Source of the DNA: Viridibacillus sp050279675
GTDB lineage: Bacteria > Bacillota > Bacilli > Bacillales_A > Planococcaceae
NCBI RefSeq assembly: GCF_050279675.1
Contig: NZ_JBNNUK010000018.1
Coordinates: 5,429-69,428, forward strand
Reading direction: 5' to 3'
Length of the DNA stretch: 64,000 bases
The stretch's first letter is position 1; each line of letters starts with the position of its first letter. The notes beneath the pieces were generated by a model, which was given only the letters and a program-made list of their open reading frames with translations, did not search any database and was not told the DNA's origin. Made by a program: the position numbers and the translations under genes. Shown one piece after another: positions 24,236 to 32,915 of the stretch.

Positions 24236-25147
24236 ATGAAACGAGCACGAATCATTTATAACCCCACATCGGGTAGAGAAATTTTCAAAAAGCATCTACC
24301 TGAAGTATTAGAAAAATTAGAAGTCGCCGGCTATGAAGCCTCTTGTCATGCTACTACCTGTACTGGCGATGCGACTACTGCTGCAAAGGCAGCGGTTGAG
24401 CGTAAATTTGATGTGATCATTGCTGTAGGTGGAGATGGTACATTGAACGAAGTTGTCGCTGGGGTTAGTGAATTTGAAGAGAGACCTAAAATTGGATTAA
24501 TACCGATGGGGACAACAAATGACTTTGCACGTGCGGTACATATTCCACGAGATATAAGTCAAGCTGTAGAAATTATTATAAAAGGTGATACTATTCCAGT
24601 GGACGTAGGATTAGTGAATGATCGACATTTTATCAATATTGCTGGTGGCGGTCGTATAACTGAACTGACTTACGAAGTACCTAGTAAGCTTAAAACAATG
24701 ATTGGGCAACTGGCTTATTATTTAAAAGGAATTGAAATGCTACCGTCTATAAAAGCTTCTAAAATGCGTATTGAATACGATGGGGAAGTATTTGAAGATG
24801 AAGCAATGATGTTCTTAATCGGCTTAACAAATTCAGTAGGCGGATTCGAAAAATTATCACCAAACTCAAGTATTAATGATGGCTACTTCTCCATGTTTAT
24901 ATTAAAAAAATGTAATATCGCTGATTTTATCAAGCTTGTTTCACTTGCAGTTCGAGGAGAACATTTTAAAGACCCACATGTTATCCATGCAAAGGCTAGC
25001 CATGTGAAAGTGACTTCAGATGAAGTAGTACAGTTAAATTTAGATGGTGAATACGGTGGGAATATTCCTGCTGAATTTAGAAATTTAAAAAGACATATTG
25101 AAGTCTTTGTACCAATTGCTGATATTAGAGAACAAGATAGACCATAA
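24236..25147 (+). CDS. dgkB: Diacylglycerol kinase DgkB
   Basis: A soluble lipid kinase (303 residues) that recycles diacylglycerol from lipoteichoic acid synthesis to phosphatidic acid. The DAGK catalytic domain carries the nucleotide-binding motif GGDGTLNEV near residue 66 and GLIPMGTTNDFAR near residue 87. The C-terminal half holds the substrate/Mg-binding region with NLDGEYGG. B. subtilis dgkB (yerQ) also follows gatCAB. A terminator follows directly. Confidence 0.95.
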   Translation: MKRARIIYNPTSGREIFKKHLPEVLEKLEVAGYEASCHATTCTGDATTAAKAAVERKFDVIIAVGGDGTLNEVVAGVSEFEERPKIGLIPMGTTNDFARAVHIPRDISQAVEIIIKGDTIPVDVGLVNDRHFINIAGGGRITELTYEVPSKLKTMIGQLAYYLKGIEMLPSIKASKMRIEYDGEVFEDEAMMFLIGLTNSVGGFEKLSPNSSINDGYFSMFILKKCNIADFIKLVSLAVRGEHFKDPHVIHAKASHVKVTSDEVVQLNLDGEYGGNIPAEFRNLKRHIEVFVPIADIREQDRP

Positions 25148-25162
25148 TATAATGAATGTTTT

Positions 25163-25200
25163 AAGACTAGAAGCCATGCTGCTTTCTAGTCTTTTCTTTT
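25163..25200 (+). terminator. Terminator after dgkB
   Basis: Perfect 10-bp stem AAGACTAGAA / TTCTAGTCTT with a T-rich tail. Confidence 0.9.
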
Positions 25201-25204
25201 ATTT

Positions 25205-25306
25205 AAAATGTGAAATGCAAATTCTTTGCTCAAGATAAATATCAATTCACATTTTGAACATTCTTTTATCATATTTTGAACATGAATACGTGATAAATCT
25301 GTCACG
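25205..25306. promoter_or_regulatory. Candidate operator array upstream of the cytochrome bd operon
   Basis: Three nested symmetric or repeated motifs lie in 102 bases. An inverted repeat AAAATGTGAA (25205-25214) matches TTCACATTTT (25246-25255). A direct repeat ATTTTGAACAT occurs at 25251-25261 and 25273-25283, 22 bases apart. A dyad CGTGA-N8-TCACG spans 25289-25306. The TGTGAA/TTCACA and GTGA/TCAC cores resemble half-sites of redox regulators such as Rex or FNR, but the spacing does not fit the canonical sites. A TATAAT lies at about 25336. Confidence 0.4.
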
Positions 25307-25364
25307 TTCGGAAGTTAGAATACAGGCTGCTATGGGTATAATAATAAGTAAGGGAGAGTGCGCT

Positions 25365-25460
25365 ATGTATAAAACACATGAGAAGAAACTAATCTGGTTA
25401 AGCTTTATCGTAGCAGGTATTATGCTGCTGTCACTCGTCGGACGAATTTTTGGAAGCTGA
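25365..25460 (+). CDS. Small single-span membrane protein preceding cydA
   Basis: A 31-residue frame beginning at ATG 25365, after AAGGGAGAG, and ending 12 bases before cydA. A charged N-terminus (YKTHEKKL) precedes one hydrophobic segment (residues about 9-28) ending in GRIFGS. Tight linkage to cydAB suggests an accessory subunit or assembly micro-protein of the bd oxidase. I do not recognise the family. Confidence 0.65.
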   Translation: MYKTHEKKLIWLSFIVAGIMLLSLVGRIFGS

Positions 25461-25472
25461 GGAGGAACAATC

Positions 25473-26819
25473 ATGGAAAATGAAAGTGCTGTATTTTTTA
25501 GCCGTGTCTTAACGGAGCTTACATTATCTTTCCATATCATTTACGCTACAATTGGCGTAGGTGTCCCATTGATGATTATGATTGCACAATGGGTAGGGAT
25601 TAAGAAGAATGATGAGCATTATATTCTACTTGCAAGGCGTTGGGCGCGTGGATTCGTTATTACTGTTGCAGTTGGTGTAGTAACAGGTACCGCTATCGGT
25701 TTGCAGTTATCGCTACTTTGGCCTAACTTCATGCAGCTAGCAGGTAATGTTATTGCATTACCACTTTTTATGGAGACATTTGCGTTTTTCTTTGAAGCAA
25801 TCTTTTTAGGTATTTATTTATACACTTGGGACCGTTTTGAAAATCAAAAGAAACATTTATTATTATTAATTCCTGTTGCAATTGGTGCATCGATGTCAGC
25901 AGTCTTTATTACAATCGTGAATGCATTTATGAATGCACCACAAGGATTTGATATCGTAGATGGTCAGCTTGTTAATATACAACCAATTTTAGCGATGTTA
26001 AACCCAGCAATGCCTACTAAAGTAGCGCATGTGGTCGTAACAGCCTACATGACAGCAGCCTTTGTTTTAGCAGCTATTGCAGCATTTAAAATGCTTAAAG
26101 GATCAAATCACGTTTATCACAAAAAGGCGTTGTTCTTATTAATGAAAGTTGGTTTAGTATTTGCCGTTGCATCAGCAATTATTGGAGATTTCTCTGCAAA
26201 ATACTTAGTGGAATATCAACCAGAAAAGTTAGCAGCAGCTGAGTGGCATTTTGAAACTGAGAAAAATGCTCCACTTGTTCTATTTGGTGTAACCGATGGT
26301 GAAGAAGTGAAGTATGCCATTAAAGTGCCTTATGCTTTAAGCTTTTTAGCACATTCAAATCCTACAGCTGAGGTTATTGGTTTAAATGAATTTCCAGAAG
26401 ATGAAATCCCACCACTTTACATTCACTACTTGTTCGATACGATGGTCATGATTGGTATGTTCATGGTATTAGTGTCAGCAGTATATATTTTGGGGAAAAT
26501 TCGAGGTTGGTCTTTTGTAAGTACCAAATGGTTCCGCTGGGTCATTGTTGCAGGAGGACCGTTATCTATTATTGCCATTGAAGCTGGCTGGTGGCTTGCA
26601 GAAGTTGGTCGTCAACCGTGGATTTTACGTAAATATATGAAGGTAGCAGAGGCTGCAACAACAAGTGATCATGTGGACATAATGTTGATACTATTCTGTG
26701 GCCTATATATTATTTTAGGTGTTGGTAGTGTCGTCGTACTTCGTCGTATGTTCCGTCACAATCCAATTGAACAAGAAATTGAAGATCGCAAAGCTGAAAG
26801 AGGCGGTGACTTCTCATGA
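25473..26819 (+). CDS. cydA: Cytochrome bd-type quinol oxidase subunit I
   Basis: Haem-bearing subunit of a bd-type terminal oxidase (448 residues, multi-span). Likely haem ligands are visible: His21 in LSFHIIYATIG, His186 in KVAHVVVTAYM, and a Met near residue 324 in LFDTMVMIG. GRQPWILRKYMK near residue 380 is the conserved GRQPW motif. The Q-loop is short. It resembles the YthA / Geobacillus-type branch. Translation is coupled to cydB by a 4-base overlap (ATGA). Confidence 0.93.
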   Translation: MENESAVFFSRVLTELTLSFHIIYATIGVGVPLMIMIAQWVGIKKNDEHYILLARRWARGFVITVAVGVVTGTAIGLQLSLLWPNFMQLAGNVIALPLFMETFAFFFEAIFLGIYLYTWDRFENQKKHLLLLIPVAIGASMSAVFITIVNAFMNAPQGFDIVDGQLVNIQPILAMLNPAMPTKVAHVVVTAYMTAAFVLAAIAAFKMLKGSNHVYHKKALFLLMKVGLVFAVASAIIGDFSAKYLVEYQPEKLAAAEWHFETEKNAPLVLFGVTDGEEVKYAIKVPYALSFLAHSNPTAEVIGLNEFPEDEIPPLYIHYLFDTMVMIGMFMVLVSAVYILGKIRGWSFVSTKWFRWVIVAGGPLSIIAIEAGWWLAEVGRQPWILRKYMKVAEAATTSDHVDIMLILFCGLYIILGVGSVVVLRRMFRHNPIEQEIEDRKAERGGDFS

Positions 26820-27841
26820 CATTAGAAATTCTAGGGATATCCGTATTATGGCTGTTTTTATTAGGCTATTTAATAATTGGATCAATTGACTTTGGTGCAG
26901 GGTTTTTCAATGCTTATGGTGTATTAACAGGTCGAGAACATATTTTAACGAATATTATTCAACGTTATTTGTCACCAGTATGGGAAGTAACGAACGTATT
27001 CTTAGTATTCTTTTTCGTGGGAGTTGTTGGTTTCTTCCCGAAAACAGCTTTTTATTACGGGACAACATTACTCGTGCCAGCAAGTATTGCGATTATTCTC
27101 CTGGCTATTCGTGGTAGTTATTACGCGTTTGAATCGTATGGGTCACGGGGACATAAAGGTTATTCGTTTATGTACGGAGCAGCAGGATTGTTAATCCCAG
27201 CTTCATTATCAGTAGTGTTAACGATTTCTGAAGGTGGCTTTGTATCGATGGTGCATGGTAATCCAGTGCTCGATTATCAAGCATTGTTCACAAGCCCATT
27301 AACTTGGAGTATAGTCGTGTTGGCTATAGCGGCTGTTCTATATATATCAGCGGTATTTTTAACTTGGTATGCAGATAAAGCTGGAGATCGAAAAGCTACA
27401 ACGCTTTTAAGAAAATACGCGCTTATTTGGGCGGGGCCATTAGCAATTTCTGTTATTGGGATTATGTTTGAGTTAAGTAAACATAACGTCGAACATTATA
27501 ATCGCATGATTGATATTGGTTGGATGTTCGGTCTGTCAGCAATCATGTTTGTCATTACAGTATGGTTTATTTGGAAGCAACGGCATTATAGCTGGGCGCT
27601 AGGCTTACTTGTTGGTCAATTTACTTTGGCATTTTTTGCCTATGGTATCTCACATTATCCATATTTACTTTACCCATACTTGACTATATATGATAGCTTC
27701 ACGAATCCAGCAATGGCAACCGCTTTAGTAGTTGCTTTCGTGCTAGGACTTTTACTGCTATTACCATCAATATATTTGCTCTTGAAGCTATTCTTATTCA
27801 ACAAAGATTATATTCGTGGGAAAAAAGACCATCATGCATAA
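26816..27841 (+). CDS. cydB: Cytochrome bd-type quinol oxidase subunit II
   Basis: A multi-span partner subunit (341 residues). The opening ISVLWLFLLGYLIIGSIDFGAGFF and the SPVWEVTNVFLVFFFVG segment are CydB hallmarks. Eight or nine hydrophobic helices span the chain, and a basic C-terminus (NKDYIRGKKDHHA) should face the cytoplasm. It overlaps cydA and is followed 15 bases later by a CydS-like micro-protein gene. No cydCD transporter genes are nearby. Confidence 0.93.
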   Translation: MTLEILGISVLWLFLLGYLIIGSIDFGAGFFNAYGVLTGREHILTNIIQRYLSPVWEVTNVFLVFFFVGVVGFFPKTAFYYGTTLLVPASIAIILLAIRGSYYAFESYGSRGHKGYSFMYGAAGLLIPASLSVVLTISEGGFVSMVHGNPVLDYQALFTSPLTWSIVVLAIAAVLYISAVFLTWYADKAGDRKATTLLRKYALIWAGPLAISVIGIMFELSKHNVEHYNRMIDIGWMFGLSAIMFVITVWFIWKQRHYSWALGLLVGQFTLAFFAYGISHYPYLLYPYLTIYDSFTNPAMATALVVAFVLGLLLLLPSIYLLLKLFLFNKDYIRGKKDHHA

Positions 27842-27856
27842 GGGAGGATTTTCAGA

Positions 27857-27964
27857 ATGGTTAATTTTCTAATTTTTTATGCACCATTTATCATATTAGC
27901 AGCATCCATTGCCGTAGCCTTCTTTGTAGCGTTAAAAGATGGGCCAGTTACTAAAGGTGAATAA
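27857..27964 (+). CDS. cydS: CydS-like micro-subunit of the bd oxidase
   Basis: A 35-residue protein starting at ATG 27857 after GGGAGGA. It has one membrane helix (residues 3-25: FLIFYAPFIILAASIAVAFF) and a short polar tail (ALKDGPVTKGE). The YAP segment and the W/F-x-x-LKD ending resemble CydS, the single-helix third subunit described for the Geobacillus bd oxidase. Its position directly after cydB supports this. It is too short for routine gene callers. Confidence 0.75.
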   Translation: MVNFLIFYAPFIILAASIAVAFFVALKDGPVTKGE

Positions 27965-27974
27965 TTAACTTTTT

Positions 27975-28009
27975 AAATCCAAGTGTTGATTCTGGCACTT
28001 GGATTTTTT
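27975..28009 (+). terminator. Terminator after the cytochrome bd operon
   Basis: 11-bp stem AAATCCAAGTG / CACTTGGATTT with six trailing T. Confidence 0.92.
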
Positions 28010-28066
28010 CTGCATCTAGTTTTGTGTACCACACCATCGAGGTCGCTTCGAATACTCATATAAAGT

Positions 28067-28133
28067 AAAAAAGCGACTTCACATGAGTGTCCGCCACCGT
28101 TTGATGGGTGTGAACGGGCACTCTGCGCTTTTG
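28067..28133. other. GC-rich long hairpin abutting the rlmCD promoter
   Basis: An outer arm AAAAGCG (28069-28075) pairs with CGCTTTT (28126-28132). Inside, a segment starting AGTGTCCGCCACC pairs imperfectly with one ending GAACGGGCACT. The T-run lies on the minus strand side, so it could terminate minus-strand transcripts. Base composition is well above its surroundings. It may be a copy of a dispersed palindromic repeat. Confidence 0.45.
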
Positions 28134-28159
28134 TTCCTTCTAAGAGGTCATGGTACAAT
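28131..28159 (+). promoter_or_regulatory. Promoter of rlmCD
   Basis: TTGTTC, a 17-base spacer and TACAAT preceded by an extended TGG at 28151-28153. It lies 30 bases before the start codon. The -35 overlaps the 3' arm of the GC-rich hairpin. Confidence 0.6.
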
Positions 28160-28188
28160 AGAAGAACTGAAATGGAGGAAGTACGAAA

Positions 28189-29550
28189 ATGACAGCACCA
28201 GTAAAGAAAAATGACCGCTTGACGGTTTATATAGAAGACTTAACACATGATGGAGCAGGGGTTGCGAAAATCGATGGTTACCCACTTTTTATCCAAGGTG
28301 GACTGCCTGATGAAACTGCTGAAGTCCATGTATTGAAAACATTAAAAAACTATGGCTTTGCAAAAATTATCAGCATTACAGAACCTTCACCTGACCGCGT
28401 CGCTGCACCATGCCCAGTATTTGCACAATGTGGCGGTTGTCAGCTACAGCACTTATCATACGAAGGTCAATTGAAATGGAAAGAGAAAATGGTTCGTAAT
28501 GTCATGACTCGTATCGGTAAGATTGACGCACCAGTGTTACCTGTTAAAGGTATGGACAATCCGTGGAACTATCGCAATAAAGCTCAAATTCCATTTGGCT
28601 TAAATGGCGAAGCACCGATTGCAGGTTTTTACAAAACAAAATCACATGATATCGTCGATACAGATCGTTGCCTAATCCAAACGGCAGAAGCAGATGCCAT
28701 TTTAGAAGGCTTAAAACCTCGCCTCTGGAAGTTAGGTATTAAACCATATGATGAGCGAACAGGACAGGGTATGCTACGACATGTAGTAGTACGCAAAGGC
28801 CGTGCAACAAACGAAGTAATGGTAGTACTTGTAACGAAAAAGCGCATATTCCCGCAAGCTGAAGCAGCAGTGGAATTAATCAAGCAACTTGTACCAAATG
28901 TGACATCTATTATGCAAAATATTAATGGTGAAAAAACAAACGTTATCTTCGGTAACGATACGTTAAAACTTTGGGGCAATGACACCATTGAAGATACAAT
29001 TGGCGATGTACGTTTCGAAATTTCAGCACGTTCATTCTATCAAGTAAACCCTGAGCAAACAGAAGTGCTGTATAAGCAAGCTTTAGATTACGCAGACCTA
29101 AAAGGGGATGAAACAGTGATCGATGCTTACTGTGGCATTGGTTCAATTTCATTATTCCTAGCACAAAAAGCGAAATCTGTTATGGGTGTGGAAATCGTAC
29201 CTCAAGCAATTGAGGATGCTAAACGTAACGCTGAACTGAATGGCTTTACAAATACGTATTTCGAGGCAGGTCCAGCGGAAGAAGTTATTCCTCGTTGGTA
29301 CACAGAAGGTAAAACAGCAGACGTTTTAGTAGTCGATCCACCACGCAAAGGTTGCGACGAAGCATTGTTAAATACAATTTTAGAGCAACGTCCAAAATGT
29401 GTTGTGTATGTATCATGTAACCCAGCTACATTGGCAAGAGATTTAAGAATCTTAGAAGATGGTGGCTATAAAACACAGGAAGTACAACCCGTGGATATGT
29501 TCCCACATACGGCTCATTGCGAAGCTGTCGCGTGGTTGGAATTGATATAG
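28189..29550 (+). CDS. rlmCD: 23S rRNA (uracil-C5) methyltransferase of the RlmD/RlmCD family
   Basis: A 453-residue SAM-dependent methyltransferase, related to B. subtilis RlmCD (YefA), which methylates U747 and U1939 of 23S rRNA. A TRAM domain occupies residues 1-60. The iron-sulfur Cys cluster [13 protein letters not shown] follows near residue 68. The SAM-binding [13 protein letters not shown] is near residue 310, and the catalytic Cys is in [12 protein letters not shown] near residue 408. Its place just after dgkB/cyd matches the yerQ-yefA order of B. subtilis. Confidence 0.93.
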   Translation: MTAPVKKNDRLTVYIEDLTHDGAGVAKIDGYPLFIQGGLPDETAEVHVLKTLKNYGFAKIISITEPSPDRVAAPCPVFAQCGGCQLQHLSYEGQLKWKEKMVRNVMTRIGKIDAPVLPVKGMDNPWNYRNKAQIPFGLNGEAPIAGFYKTKSHDIVDTDRCLIQTAEADAILEGLKPRLWKLGIKPYDERTGQGMLRHVVVRKGRATNEVMVVLVTKKRIFPQAEAAVELIKQLVPNVTSIMQNINGEKTNVIFGNDTLKLWGNDTIEDTIGDVRFEISARSFYQVNPEQTEVLYKQALDYADLKGDETVIDAYCGIGSISLFLAQKAKSVMGVEIVPQAIEDAKRNAELNGFTNTYFEAGPAEEVIPRWYTEGKTADVLVVDPPRKGCDEALLNTILEQRPKCVVYVSCNPATLARDLRILEDGGYKTQEVQPVDMFPHTAHCEAVAWLELI

Positions 29551-29599
29551 TAAAGTAAAAATAGACTCTTGCTACATGAAATAAAGTTGTGCAAACCGT

Positions 29600-29660
29600 G
29601 TGGATAAAGAATGGAGAGAAAAGGGGATATCCCTATCTCACCATCCTTTATCCACTTTTT
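29600..29660 (+). terminator. Long imperfect terminator after rlmCD
   Basis: GTGGATAAAG (29600-29609) pairs with CTTTATCCAC (29646-29655). Further imperfect pairing lies inside, and five T follow. The rest of the gap to the next gene (29661-29857) is AT-rich with nothing recognisable. Confidence 0.8.
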
Positions 29661-29919
29661 GTTTGTAAACGAAGTACAGATTAAGAAAAAGAGGATAAGA
29701 AATATCTTATATGAGACGTGATAAAATCCAAGATTTAAGCTTTTTTATTGAATTTATCGAACTAAAAAAACTTTCAACCCAATTAAAGTCATAAAACTAT
29801 TCTGAAAAAAGGGATTTACCGCTACATGAAGTTCATATATATAGAGTAAAAGTTAATGGGAGTGGAAATAATCGGAAAAACAAAATAGCAGATACAGATG
29901 GGGTGTATTTGTTGCTGTA

Positions 29920-31149
29920 TTGTTTACTTATTTGTTAATGGCAAGCCAACGAACCGCTCCAGGATTGATTACAGACCAATTGATGAGGGATTTTAATGTA
30001 ACTGCATCAACGATTGGGTTATTGACGAGTATACAATTTTTTGTATACACGAGTTTGCAAATTCCGATGGGGATTTTGGCCGATCGTTTTGGTCCAAACT
30101 TTTTTCTAATTATCGGGGCAATACTTACAGGTTTAGGTACAATTATTTATAGTCTTGGTACACATGAATTTGTCCTGTTTTTTTCTAGAATATTAACTGG
30201 GATAGGGGATGCGACCATATGGGTTAATATGGTGCTAATTTTGGCCCAATGGTTTCATACAAAGGAATTTGTTCGATTAATTGGTCTGGCGGGCATGACA
30301 GGAAGTCTTGGTTTCTTATTGGCGACAGTCCCTTTCTCCACATGGATACTTTTACTTGGTTGGAGGGCAGCATTTTTCTCAGCAGGATTATTATTATGTT
30401 TATGTGGATTTCTTCTTTATTTCGTACTTGTAAAAAAAACTAAACGAATCTTTTTGGATGAATCGGTAGTTGTAACAGTAGAGGTAGAACGCGAAAAAAC
30501 ATTAGTTTTACTGCGAAGAATATTTTCAAATCGGCAAGCATGGGCTCTATTCTTTTGTCATTTTGGAGTAGTTGGAGGTTATGTAGGGTTTATCAGTTCT
30601 TGGGCAGTACCATATGGGATGAATATGTATGAAATGACACGCTCAGATGCAAGCCAGCTGATTATGATCGGACTCATTGGGGCACTTATTGGAGCTCCTC
30701 TAACTAGTTGGATTTCAAGCCGGTTAGAAACAATAAAAAGGCCATATATTGTCGTTCATAGCACTGTTTTATTGGGGTGGTTTTCTTTCCTTGTATTTAA
30801 TGGGCACCCGTCATTTTTCTTGCTAGTTATACTATTCTTTATCATTGGCTTTGGATATGGGGCAAGTGCATTAACCTTTGCAGCTGTACGTCAATCTTTC
30901 CCTATAAAAGAATCGGGCATTGTTTCTGGGGTTGCAAATACGGGAGGCTTTCTAAGTGCTGTATTGCTACCAATCATTTTTGGATATATATTGGATCATT
31001 TCCAAGCTACTTCAGGGAATCAAGTTGGTGGATACTACTATGGTTTCTTCGCGCCAGTTATATTCTCCATAATTGGCTTGATTGGAGTGATTTCATATAA
31101 GGAAAAGCGTCAGGTAACAGGAGATAAAACGAATATTAGCATATCTTAA
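29920..31149 (+). CDS. MFS transporter with a damaged start codon
   Basis: A 12-span major facilitator permease of unknown substrate. Motif A is visible as GILADRFGP after the second helix. The only canonical start in frame is TTG at 29920, which would cut the first helix in half and has no ribosome binding site. The same frame is open upstream to 29872 and encodes a typical N-terminus (EKQNSRYRWGVFVAVL). At 29871-29874 the sequence reads ATCG before GAA AAA CAA, 8 bases after GGGAG, as if one C had been inserted into an ATG. The gene may be inactivated at initiation, or this is a sequencing error. The body (409 residues from the TTG) is intact. Confidence 0.8.
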   Translation: MFTYLLMASQRTAPGLITDQLMRDFNVTASTIGLLTSIQFFVYTSLQIPMGILADRFGPNFFLIIGAILTGLGTIIYSLGTHEFVLFFSRILTGIGDATIWVNMVLILAQWFHTKEFVRLIGLAGMTGSLGFLLATVPFSTWILLLGWRAAFFSAGLLLCLCGFLLYFVLVKKTKRIFLDESVVVTVEVEREKTLVLLRRIFSNRQAWALFFCHFGVVGGYVGFISSWAVPYGMNMYEMTRSDASQLIMIGLIGALIGAPLTSWISSRLETIKRPYIVVHSTVLLGWFSFLVFNGHPSFFLLVILFFIIGFGYGASALTFAAVRQSFPIKESGIVSGVANTGGFLSAVLLPIIFGYILDHFQATSGNQVGGYYYGFFAPVIFSIIGLIGVISYKEKRQVTGDKTNISIS

Positions 31150-31860
31150 ATAACATAATTAAATATATTCCTTGAACGGTAGTTATTGTTGAAATGTATT
31201 TTTAGAAAAAAATATATGGTTCTTAGTTGACTAATCCTTTGTCATGCTTACTTTGAAAAAAAGTACATGGAAGCCTATGCAATCAATTGAAAAACACTAA
31301 ATATAACTGAGAAAAAATGTTGATCTAATCATCAATTGAAATGCATTTCTGTTTATATTGATGACCTATTAATCTAACAAATTTAGATAGTTTGTCTTGA
31401 GGAAGTCTAAACACAAAACCAATTACAGTGCGATGTTAAAGAAGACCATGGATTTGAAATATTCTATGGTCTTTTTTATATTCATGTTAATTCATAAAAT
31501 AACTAATGGGTAGTATAGATTAGTTAGTGAGTGAGAAGATAAAGATGTACGAATACTAAGCTCTACTTAATCTTCTAGAAGCTAAAAAGAGAAATCGACA
31601 TAACTTGAAATAAACGATATTTCTTGTGGAAATGGAGATCGTAAGAGTGTTTACACTTATTTGTAGAGTAGTTTGTCTTTATTGTTCTTCTGAATAGGTG
31701 ATGTGAAAATAGATGTCGATTCCTAAAGCTAATTGATAGAAATAGAATTTTTTTTAGGTACTACTAACAACGTTGTGTATATACGTGTTAAGATTCTTAA
31801 AGGACAATCAAACAGCTGAAGCGACGAAGAAAAATAGCAATAGTATGAGGTGCATTATAA
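31150..31860. other. 711-base gap with one orphan terminator
   Basis: AT-rich sequence with no supportable reading frame. A hairpin AGACCATGG (31443-31451) / CTATGGTCT (31464-31472) followed by six T looks like an intrinsic terminator. It is about 290 bases after the MFS gene, so it may end a short untranslated RNA or be left from a lost gene. No tRNA-like fold was recognised. Confidence 0.5.
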
Positions 31861-32367
31861 ATGGATAACAATGATATTTTAATTAGAACAAGATACGCTC
31901 TAGATATAAAAAATAGAGATATGGTAGAGATATTTAAACTTGGTGGTATGGAAGTAACAAGAGAAGAAGTACCAAAAATACTGACAAAATCAAAAGATGA
32001 ATTCGATGATGAAGTTAACTTAGAAGAAAATGACGATCAGATAAAATGTGATTATAAAATGTTAGAGTCATTTTTAAATGGCTTCATTACTTTTAAAAGA
32101 GGTAAACAAGATTTAAAACCAGGACAACCAAAAGCTCCTGAAACAACGAAGGATCATGTGAATAATATGCTTCTTAAAAAATTGAAAGTAGCACTACAAT
32201 TAACAACAGAAGATATGTTGGATATACTTGATGATGGTGGTATAGCTGTTTCAAAAGGTGAATTAGGCGCTATCTTTAGAAAACCAGGTCATAGAAATTA
32301 TAAAGAATGCGGCGATAATTTCGCACGTAAATTCTTAAAAGGCTTGGCGGTAAGGTATAGAGCGTAA
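31861..32367 (+). CDS. DUF1456 family protein (YehS-like)
   Basis: A 168-residue protein containing two copies of the DUF1456 helical repeat. One opens with NNDILIRTRYALDIKNRDMVEIF and the second, at about residue 104, with LLKKLKVALQLTTEDMLDIL. Each is followed by a Gly-rich turn (KLGGMEVTREEV and DDGGIAVSKGEL). The family includes E. coli YehS and has no assigned function. It stands alone with its own terminator. The upstream ribosome binding site is weak (ATGAGGTG). Confidence 0.88.
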   Translation: MDNNDILIRTRYALDIKNRDMVEIFKLGGMEVTREEVPKILTKSKDEFDDEVNLEENDDQIKCDYKMLESFLNGFITFKRGKQDLKPGQPKAPETTKDHVNNMLLKKLKVALQLTTEDMLDILDDGGIAVSKGELGAIFRKPGHRNYKECGDNFARKFLKGLAVRYRA

Positions 32368-32390
32368 TGGAATAGCATACTCAATTTTCA

Positions 32391-32423
32391 CAAAAAGCCT
32401 CTTTCTTTGGAAAGGGCTTTTTG
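32391..32423 (+). terminator. Terminator after the DUF1456 gene
   Basis: CAAAAAGCC / GGCTTTTTG hairpin with T's in the 3' arm. The remaining bases to 32653 are AT-rich without a recognisable gene. Confidence 0.75.
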
Positions 32424-32653
32424 TGTTGTATTGATTATATTTGTAATAATACAATCTCAAATATTGAGGATGTTTTTCAAGTGAATGATTATTAATGTTT
32501 AGATTAATTCATTTCTTATGTGCTATGTTCCTGCATGCGACACATGTAGAGCAGTATCACGATAGAAGTTACTATAATCATTAAGAATGAAATTCAACTA
32601 GAGGAATTCGTTCATTTTTATTAGACTGTGGTTAATTAAATTGAAGTTTATAA

Positions 32654-32705
32654 ATCCAAAGTAAAAAGGTAGAGCGTGATAACTCTACCTTCTTACTTTG
32701 GATTT
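32654..32705 (-). terminator. Terminator of the SASP gene
   Basis: Long hairpin with arms AATCCAAAGTAA...GGTAGAG and CTCTACC...TTACTTTGGATT, immediately after the minus-strand stop codon. T-rich sequence lies on both sides. Confidence 0.8.
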
Positions 32706-32915
32706 TTATTGATTAGAATTGCCTTTTATTTGGTTTTCAGCCATTTGAACTAGTCGTTTAGTAATTTCTCCACCAACTGAACCGTTTGCGCGAGAAGAAG
32801 CTTCTCCTCCAAGTTGTACACCAAACTCTTGAGCAATTTCATATTTCATTTGATCAACCGCTTGTTGAACACCTGGTACTTCAAGTTTATTTGAACTTCG
32901 GTTATTTGAAGCCAT
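32706..32915 (-). CDS. Alpha/beta-type small acid-soluble spore protein
   Basis: A 69-residue DNA-binding spore protein that coats spore DNA and confers UV and heat resistance. Both family signatures are present: [10 protein letters not shown], around the germination-protease cleavage site, and [15 protein letters not shown] strong AAGGAGG lies before the ATG. It is expected to be transcribed in the forespore by sigma-G; I could not place a convincing sigma-G promoter. It supports a spore-forming host. Confidence 0.97.
   Translation of the reverse strand: MASNNRSSNKLEVPGVQQAVDQMKYEIAQEFGVQLGGEASSRANGSVGGEITKRLVQMAENQIKGNSNQ

Noticed and set aside
25289..25306. Canonical Rex or FNR site upstream of cyd
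   Set aside because: The half-sites GTGA/TCAC are 8 bases apart instead of 6, so it is only recorded as a dyad of unknown regulator.
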